Shown here one piece after another: positions 56,648-64,000 of a stretch of DNA of 64,000 nucleotides. Origin of the DNA: Brachycybe producta (Eukaryota; Arthropoda; Diplopoda; Playtdesmida; Andrognathidae). The notes below the pieces were generated by a model. That model saw only the letters and a list, made by a program, of their open reading frames with translations. It was not told where the DNA came from and did no database searches. The stretch spans positions 124,001 to 188,000 of the forward strand of contig JAUPFP010000103.1 in NCBI GenBank assembly GCA_036925085.1, given 5' to 3'. The first letter of the stretch is position 1, and every line of letters starts with the position of its first letter. The translations under genes and the position numbers were made by a program.

Positions 56648-59600
56648 GTTGAAGTTGAAGTTGAAGTTGAAGTTGAAGTTGAAATTGAAGTTAAAGTTGA
56701 AGTTAAAGTTAATGTTGAAGTTGAAGTTAAAGTAAAAGTTAAGTTGAAGTTAAAGTTGAAGTCAAGTTGAAGTTGAAGTTGAAGTTGAAGTTGAAGTTGA
56801 AGTTGAAGTTAAAGTGAAAGTTAAGTTGAAGTTGAAGTTGAAGTCAAGTTGAAGTTGAAGTTGAAGTTGAAGTTGAAGTTAAAGTTGAAGTTGAAGTTAA
56901 TGTTGAAGTTAAAGTTAAAGGTGAAGTTTAAGTTTAAGTTGAAGTTGAAGTTGAAGTTGAAGTTAAAGTTGAAGTTGAAGTTGAAGTTAATGTTGAAGTT
57001 AAAGGTTTAAGTTTAAGTTGAAGTTGAAGTTGAAGTTGAAGTTGAATTTGAAGTTGAAGTTGAAGTTGAAGTTGAAGTTGAAGTTGAAGTTGAATTTGAA
57101 GTTGAAGTTGAAGTTGAAGTTGAAATTGAAATTGAAGTCAAGTTGAAGTTGAAGTTGAAGTTGAAGTTGAAGTTGAAGTTGAAGTTGAAGTTGAAGTTGA
57201 AGTTGAAGTTGAAGTTGAAGTTAAAGTGAAAGTTAAGTTGAAGTTGAAGTTGAAGTTGAAGTTGAAGTTGAAGTTGAAGTTGAAGTTGAAGTTGAAGTTG
57301 AAGTTAACGTTGAAGTTGAAGTTAATGTTGAAGTTAAAGTTAAAGGTTTATGTTGAAGTTGAAGTTGAAGTTGAAGTTGAAGTTGAATTTGAAGTTGAAG
57401 TTGAAGTTGAAGTTGAAATTGAAATTGAAGTCAAGTTGAAGTTGAAGTTGAAGTTGAAGTTGAAGTTGAAGTTGAAGTTGAAGTTGAAGTTGAAGTTGAA
57501 GTTGAAGTTGAAGTTGAAGGTGAAGTTAAAGTTGAAGTTGAAGTTAATGTTGAAGTTAAAGTTAAAGGTGAAGTTTAAGTTTAAGTTGAAGTTGAAGTTG
57601 AAGTTGAAGTTGAAGTTGAATTTGAAGTTGAAGTTGAAGTTGAAGTTGAAATTGAAATTGAAGTCAAGTTGAAGTTGAAGTTGAAGTTGAAGTTGAAGTT
57701 GAAGTTAAAGTTAAAGTAAAAGCTGAAGTTGAAGTTGAAGTTGAAGTTGAAGTTGAAGTTGAAGTTGAAGTTGAAGTTGAAGTTGAAGTTGAAGTTGAAG
57801 TTGAAGTTGAAGTTGAAGTTGAAGTTGAAGTTGAAGTTGAAGTTGAAGTTGAAGTTGAAATTGAAGTTAAAGTTGAAGTTAAAGTTAATGTTGAAGTTGA
57901 AGTTAAAGTAAAAGTTAAGTTGAAGTTAAAGTTGAAGTCAAGTTGAAGTTGAAGTTGAAGTTGAAGTTGAAGTTGAAGTTGAAGTTGAAGTTGAAGTTAA
58001 AGTGAAAGTTAAGTTGAAGTTGAAGTTGAAGTCAAGTTGAAGTTGAAGTTGAAGTTGAAGTTGAAGTTGAAGTTGAAGTTGAAGTTGAAGTTGTAGTTGA
58101 AGTTGAAGTTAAAGTTGAAGTTAAAATTAATGTTGAAGTTGAAGTTAAAGTAAAAGCTGAAGTTGAAGTTGATGTTGAAGTTGAAGTTGAATTTGAAGTA
58201 GAAGTTGAAGTTGAAGTTGAAGTTGAAGTTGAAGTTAATGTTTAAGTTGAAGTTAAAATTAATGTTGAAGTTGAAGTTAAAGTAAAAGCTGAAGTTGAAG
58301 TTGATGTTGAAGTTGAAGTTGAATTTGAAGTAGAAGTTGAAGTTGAAGTTGAAGTTGAAGTTGAAGATAATATTTAAGTTGAAGTTAAAATAAAAGCTGA
58401 AGTTGAAGTTGAAGTTGAAGTTGAAGTTGAAGTTGAAGTTGAAGTTGAAGTTGAAGTTGAAGTAGAAGTTGAAGTTGAAGTTGAAGTTGAAGTTGAAGTT
58501 AATGTTTAAGTTGAAGTTAAAATAAAAGCTGAAGTTGAAGTTGAAGTTGAAGTTGAAGTTGAAGTTGAAGTTGAAGTTGAAGTTGAAGTTGAAGTTGAAG
58601 TTGAAGTTGAAGTTGAAGTTGAAATTGAAGTTAAAGTTGAAGTTAAAGTTAATGTTGAAGTTGAAGTTAAAGTAAAAGTTAAGTTGAAGTTAAAGTTGAA
58701 GTCAAGTTGAAGTTGAAGTTGAAGTTGAAGTTGAAGTTGAAGTTGAAGTTAAAGTGAAAGTTAAGTTGAAGTTGAAGTTGAAGTCAAGTTGAAGTTGAAG
58801 TTGAAGTTGAAGTTGAAGTTAAAGTTGAAGTTGAAGTTAATGTTGAAGTTAAAGTTAAAGGTGAAGTTTAAGTTTAAGTTGAAGTTGAAGTTGAAGTTAA
58901 AGTTGAAGTTGAAGTTGAAGTTAATGTTGAAGTTGAAGTTGAAATTGAAATTGAAGTCAAGTTGAAGTTGAAGTTGAAGTTGAAGTTGAAGTTGAAGTTG
59001 AAGTTGAAGTTGAAGTTGAAGTTGAAGTTGAAGTTGAAGTTGAAGGTGAAGTTAAAGTTGAAGTTGAAGTTAATGTTGAAGTTAAAGTTAAAGGTGAAGT
59101 TTAAGTTGAAGTTGAAGTTGAAGTTGAAGTTGAAGTTGAAGTTGAATTTGAAGTTGAAGTTGAAGTTGAAGTTGAAATTGAAATTGAAGTCAAGTTGAAG
59201 TTGAAGTTGAAGTTGAAGTTGAAGTTGAAGTTAAAGTTAAAGTAAAAGCTGAAGTTGAAGTTGAAGTTGAAGTTGAAGTTGAAGTTGAAGTTGAAGTTGA
59301 AGTTGAAGTTGAAGTTGAAGTTGAAGTTGAAGTTGAAGTTGAAGTTGAAGTTGAAGTTGAAGTTGAAGTTGAAATTGAAGTTAAAGTTGAAGTTAAAGTT
59401 AATGTTGAAGTTGAAGTTAAAGTAAAAGTTAAGTTGAAGTTAAAGTTGAAGTCAAGTTGAAGTTGAAGTTGAAGTTGAAGTTGAAGTTGAAGTTGAAGTT
59501 GAAGTTGAAGTTAAAGTGAAAGTTAAGTTGAAGTTGAAGTTGAAGTCAAGTTGAAGTTGAAGTTGAAGTTGAAGTTGAAGTTGAAGTTGAAGTTGAAGTT

Positions 59601-59700
59601 GAAGTTGTAGTTGAAGTTGAAGTTAAAGTTGAAGTTAAAATTAATGTTGAAGTTGAAGTTAAAGTAAAAGCTGAAGTTGAAGTTGATGTTGAAGTTGAAG
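56648..59700. repeat. HOR units of about 1.97 and 1.51 kb
   Basis: GTTGTAG markers at 56120, 58090 and 59604, and GATAATATTTAAG markers at 56396, 58366 and 59880, give the same successive spacings of 1970 and 1514 bp. These units share the block order of the 1,567 bp units but differ by inclusion or loss of whole blocks. A GTTAACGTTG variant with a CpG is at about 57303. Confidence 0.6.
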
Positions 59701-62700
59701 TTGAATTTGAAGTAGAAGTTGAAGTTGAAGTTAAAGTTGAAGTTGAAGTTAATGTTTAAGTTGAAGTTAAAATTAATGTTGAAGTTGAAGTTAAAGTAAA
59801 AGCTGAAGTTGAAGTTGATGTTGAAGTTGAAGTTGAATTTGAAGTAGAAGTTGAAGTTGAAGTTGAAGTTGAAGTTGAAGATAATATTTAAGTTGAAGTT
59901 AAAATAAAAGCTGAAGTTGAAGTTGAAGTTGAAGTTGAAGTTGAAGTTGAAGTTGAAGTTGAAGTTGAAGTTGAAGTAGAAGTTGAAGTTGAAGTTGAAG
60001 TTGAAGTTGAAGTTAATGTTTAAGTTGAAGTTAAAATAAAAGCTGAAGTTGAAGTTGAAGTTGAAGTTGAAGTTGAAGTTGAAGTTGAAGTTGAAGTTGA
60101 AGTTGAAGTTGAAGTTGAAGTTGAAGTTGAAGTTGAAGTTGAAATTGAAGTTAAAGTTGAAGTTAAAGTTAATGTTGAAGTTGAAGTTAAAGTAAAAGTT
60201 AAGTTGAAGTTAAAGTTGAAGTCAAGTTGAAGTTGAAGTTGAAGTTGAAGTTGAAGTTGAAGTTAAAGTGAAAGTTAAGTTGAAGTTGAAGTTGAAGTCA
60301 AGTTGAAGTTGAAGTTGAAGTTGAAGTTGAAGTTAAAGTTGAAGTTGAAGTTAATGTTGAAGTTAAAGTTAAAGGTGAAGTTTAAGTTGAAGTTGAAGTT
60401 GAAGTTGAAGTTGAAGTTAAAGTTGAAGTTGAAGTTGAAGTTAATGTTGAAGTTAAAGGTTTAAGTTTAAGTTGAAGTTGAAGTTGAAGTTGAATTTGAA
60501 GTTGAAGTTGAAGTTGAAGTTGAAGTTGAAGTTGAAGTTGAAGTTGAATTTGAAGTTGAAGTTGAAGTTGAAGTTGAAATTGAAATTGAAGTAAAGTTGA
60601 AGTTGAAGTTGAAGTTGAAGTTGAAGTTGAAGTTGAAGTTGAAGTTGAAGTTGAAGTTGAAGTTGAAGTTGAAGTTGAAGTTGAATTTAAAGTGAAAGTT
60701 AAGTTGAAGTTGAAGTTGAAGTTGAAGTTGAAGTTGAAGTTGAAGTTGAAGTTGAAGTTGAAGTTGAAGTTGAAGGTGAAGTTAAAGTTGAAGTTGAAGT
60801 TAATGTTGAAGTTAAAGTTAAAGGTGAAGTTTAAGTTGAAGTTGAAGTTGAAGTTGAAGTTGAAGTTGAAGTTGAATTTGAAGTTGAAGTTGAAGTTGAA
60901 GTTGAAATTGAAATTGAAGTCAAGTTGAAGTTGAAGTTGAAGTTGAAGTTGAAGTTGAAATTGAAATTGAAGTCAAGTTGAAGTTGAAGTTGAAGTTGAA
61001 GTTGAAGTTGAAGTTGAAGTTGAAGTTGAAGTTGAAGTTGAAGTTGAAGTTGAAGTTGAAGGTGAAGTTAAAGTTGAAGTTGAAGTTAATGTTGAAGTTA
61101 AAGTTAAAGGTGAAGTTTAAGTTTAAGTTGAAGTTGAAGTTGAAGTTGAAGTTGAAGTTGAATTTGAAGTTGAAGTTGAAGTTGAAGTTGAAATTGAAAT
61201 TGAAGTCAAGTTGAAGTTGAAGTTGAAGTTGAAGTTGAAGTTGAAGTTAAAGTTAAAGTAAAAGCTGAAGTTGAAGTTGAAGTTGAAGTTGAAGTTGAAG
61301 TTGAAGTTGAAGTTGAAGTTGAAGTTGAAGTTGAAGTTGAAGTTGAAGTTGAAGTTGAAGTTGAAGTTGAAGTTAAAGTTAATGTTGAAGTTGAAGTTAA
61401 AGTAAAAGTTAAGTTGAAGTTAAAGTTGAAGTCAAGTTGAAGTTGAAGTTGAAGTTGAAGTTGAAGTTGAAGTTGAAGTTGAAGTTGAAGTTAAAGTGAA
61501 AGTTAAGTTGAAGTTGAAGTTGAAGTCAAGTTGAAGTTGAAGTTGATGTTGAAGTTGAAGTTGAATTTGAAGTAGAAGTTGAAGTTGAAGTTGAAGTTGA
61601 AGTTGAAGTTGAAGTTGAAGTTAAAGTGAAAGTTAAGTTGAAGTTGAAGTTGAAGTCAAGTTGAAGTTGAAGTTGATGTTGAAGTTGAAGTTGAATTTGA
61701 AGTAGAAGTTGAAGTTGAAGTTAAAGTTGAAGTTGAAGTTAATGTTTAAGTTGAAGTTAAAATTAATGTTGAAGTTGAAGTTAAAGTAAAAGCTGAAGTT
61801 GAAGTTGATGTTGAAGTTGAAGTTGAATTTGAAGTAGAAGTTGAAGTTGAAGTTGAAGTTGAAGTTGAAGATAATATTTAAGTTGAAGTTAAAATAAAAG
61901 CTGAAGTTGAAGTTGAAGTTGAAGTTGAAGTTGAAGTTGAAGTTGAAGTTGAAGTTGAAGTTGAAGTAGAAGTTGAAGTTGAAGTTGAAGTTGAAGTTGA
62001 AGTTAATGTTTAAGTTGAAGTTAAAATAAAAGCTGAAGTTGAAGTTGAAGTTGAAGTTGAAGTTGAAGTTGAAGTTGAAGTTGAAGTTGAAGTTGAAGTT
62101 GAAGTTGAAGTTGAAGTTGAAGTTGAAGTTGAAATTGAAGTTAAAGTTGAAGTTAAAGTTAATGTTGAAGTTGAAGTTAAAGTAAAAGTTAAGTTGAAGT
62201 TAAAGTTGAAGTCAAGTTGAAGTTGAAGTTGAAGTTGAAGTTGAAGTTGAAGTTAAAGTGAAAGTTAAGTTGAAGTTGAAGTTGAAGTCAAGTTGAAGTT
62301 GAAGTTGAAGTTGAAGTTGAAGTTAAAGTTGAAGTTGAAGTTAATGTTGAAGTTAAAGTTAAAGGTGAAGTTTAAGTTGAAGTTGAAGTTGAAGTTGAAG
62401 TTGAAGTTAAAGTTGAAGTTGAAGTTGAAGTTAATGTTGAAGTTAAAGGTTTAAGTTTAAGTTGAAGTTGAAGTTGAAGTTGAATTTGAAGTTGAAGTTG
62501 AAGTTGAAGTTGAAGTTGAAGTTGAAGTTGAAGTTGAATTTGAAGTTGAAGTTGAAGTTGAAGTTGAAATTGAAATTGAAGTAAAGTTGAAGTTGAAGTT
62601 GAAGTTGAAGTTGAAGTTGAAGTTGAAGTTGAAGTTGAAGTTGAAGTTGAAGTTGAAGTTGAATTTAAAGTGAAAGTTAAGTTGAAGTTGAAGTTGAAGT

Positions 62701-63600
62701 TGAAGTTGAAGTTGAAGTTGAAGTTGAAGTTGAAGTTGAAGTTGAAGTTGAAGGTGAAGTTAAAGTTGAAGTTGAAGTTAATGTTGAAGTTAAAGTTAAA
62801 GGTGAAGTTTAAGTTGAAGTTGAAGTTGAAGTTGAAGTTGAAGTTGAAGTTGAATTTGAAGTTGAAGTTGAAGTTGAAGTTGAAATTGAAATTGAAGTCA
62901 AGTTGAAGTTGAAGTTGAAGTTGAAGTTGAAGTTGAAGTTGAAGTTAAAGTTAAAGTAAAAGCTGAAGTTGAAGTTGAAGTTGAAGTTGAAGTTGAAGTT
63001 GAAGTTGAAGTTGAAGTTGAAGTTGAAGTTGAAGTTGAAGTTGAAGTTGAAGTTGAAGTTGAAGTTGAAGTTGAAGTTGAAGTTGAAATTGAAGTTAAAG
63101 TTAATGTTGAAGTTGAAGTTAAAGTAAAAGTTAAGTTGAAGTTAAAGTTGAAGTCAAGTTGAAGTTGAAGTTGAAGTTGAAGTTGAAGTTGAAGTTGAAG
63201 TTGAAGTTGAAGTTAAAGTGAAAGTTAAGTTGAAGTTGAAGTTGAAGTCAAGTTGAAGTTGAAGTTGAAGTTGAAGTTGAAGTTGAAGTTGAAGTTGAAG
63301 TTGAAGTTGTAGTTGAAGTTGAAGTTAAAGTTGAAGTTAAAATTAATGTTGAAGTTGAAGTTAAAGTAAAAGCTGAAGTTGAAGTTGATGTTGAAGTTGA
63401 AGTTGAATTTGAAGTAGAAGTTGAAGTTGAAGTTGAAGTTGAAGTTAATGTTTAAGTTGAAGTTAAAATTAATGTTGAAGTTGAAGTTAAAGTAAAAGCT
63501 GAAGTTGAAGTTGATGTTGAAGTTGAAGTTGAATTTGAAGTAGAAGTTGAAGTTGAAGTTGAAGTTGAAGTTGAAGTTGAAGTTGAAGTTGAAGTTGAAG
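59700..63600. repeat. About 1,990 bp tandem satellite duplication
   Basis: GATAATATTTAAG at 59880/61870 and the private GAAGTAAAGTTG variant at about 60588/62578 are both 1,990 bp apart. The private GAATTTAAAGTG block (60683/62661) is 1,978 bp apart, two hexamers less. The second copy has lost one GATAATATTTAAG unit near 63560. Confidence 0.65.
61491..61750. repeat. 130 bp local satellite dimer
   Basis: The order TTAAAGTGAAAG, GAAGTCAAG, GATGTTGAAG, GAATTTGAAGTAG occurs twice with a constant offset of 130 bp (61491/61621, 61523/61653, 61545/61675). 130 is two less than 22 hexamers, as expected from the two five-base units (GTTAA and GTCAA) in each copy. It interrupts the 1.99 kb unit. Confidence 0.65.
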
Positions 63601-64000
63601 TTGAAGTAGAAGTTGAAGTTGAAGTTGAAGTTGAAGTTGAAGTTAATGTTTAAGTTGAAGTTAAAATAAAAGCTGAAGTTGAAGTTGAAGTTGAAGTTGA
63701 AGTTGAAGTTGAAGTTGAAGTTGAAGTTGAAGTTGAAGTTGAAGTTGAAGTTGAAGTTGAAGTTGAAATTGAAGTTAAAGTTGAAGTTAAAGTTAATGTT
63801 GAAGTTGAAGTTAAAGTAAAAGTTAAGTTGAAGTTAAAGTTGAAGTCAAGTTGAAGTTGAAGTTGAAGTTGAAGTTGAAGTTGAAGTTAAAGTGAAAGTT
63901 AAGTTGAAGTTGAAGTTGAAGTCAAGTTGAAGTTGAAGTTGAAGTCGAAGTTGAAGTTAAAGTTGAAGTTGAAGTTAATGTTGAAGTTAAAGTTAAAGGT

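Larger units (their letters stand above)
44276..64000. repeat. GTTGAA hexamer satellite, right array
   Basis: This is continuous hexamer satellite to the end of the window. The first 2.2 kb matches the right flank of LINE copy 1. Beyond about 46.5 kb the array has its own marker variants: GAAGGTGAAGTCAAG, GGTTTATGTTG (50341, about 53718, 55285, 57347), GATAATATTTAAG (54829, 56396, 58366, 59880, 61870) and GAAGTTCGAGTTG (about 49301 and 52671). It seems to lack the GCTGAAATT, GCATTTGAAG and GGATTTGAAG markers of the left array. No genes or RNA features are seen. Confidence 0.97.

Noticed and set aside
1-64000. Telomeric repeat array
   Set aside because: GTTGAA is not TTAGGG, TTAGG or another telomere repeat known to me. 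The array also has diverged HOR structure that telomerase products lack. A subtelomeric location is still possible.

Overview
The window is animal (metazoan) repetitive DNA. I see no host protein-coding gene and no tRNA, rRNA or CRISPR array. About 56 kb of the 64 kb is one continuous satellite built from the hexamer GTTGAA (equivalently GAAGTT) and its variants. It runs off both ends of the window, so the true array is longer than what is seen. Two nearly identical copies of a non-LTR retrotransposon (LINE) of CR1/Jockey type lie inside it, both on the minus strand. The LINE proteins resemble elements common in invertebrates such as cnidarians, sponges, molluscs and arthropods. I cannot name the species.

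Layout: 1-29281 is the left satellite, organised as a mosaic of higher-order repeats (HORs) of about 3.9 kb (type I) and 2.6 kb (type II), plus local tandem duplications (1.86 kb, 5.39 kb, about 1.05 kb, 0.4 kb). 29282-33265 is LINE copy 1. 33266-40291 is the middle satellite. 40292-44275 is LINE copy 2, exactly 11,010 bp from copy 1. 44276-64000 is the right satellite, with a different set of HORs (1.3, 3.4, 1.57, 1.97, 1.51 and 1.99 kb) and different marker variants from the left.

Each LINE has a roughly 150 bp 5' leader, an intact 292-residue ORF1, a second cistron (apurinic-type endonuclease, linker, reverse transcriptase and C-terminal domain) and a roughly 110 bp 3' UTR ending in TGTTAGA-type short repeats. 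The second cistron is broken identically in both copies by an in-frame TAG and two +1 frame changes, so neither copy should make a full ORF2 protein by ordinary translation. I noticed only 7 base differences in about 3,984 bp and no indel. With the shared flanking satellite, this says that one insertion into the satellite was later copied together with its surroundings. It does not look like two separate insertions.

The many short open frames in the satellite, such as (Lys-Leu)n, (Val-Glu)n, (Asn-Phe)n and (Thr-Ser)n, are products of the hexamer composition and are not annotated as genes. Landmark positions and periods were read by eye and may be off by a few bases. No alignment or database search was run.
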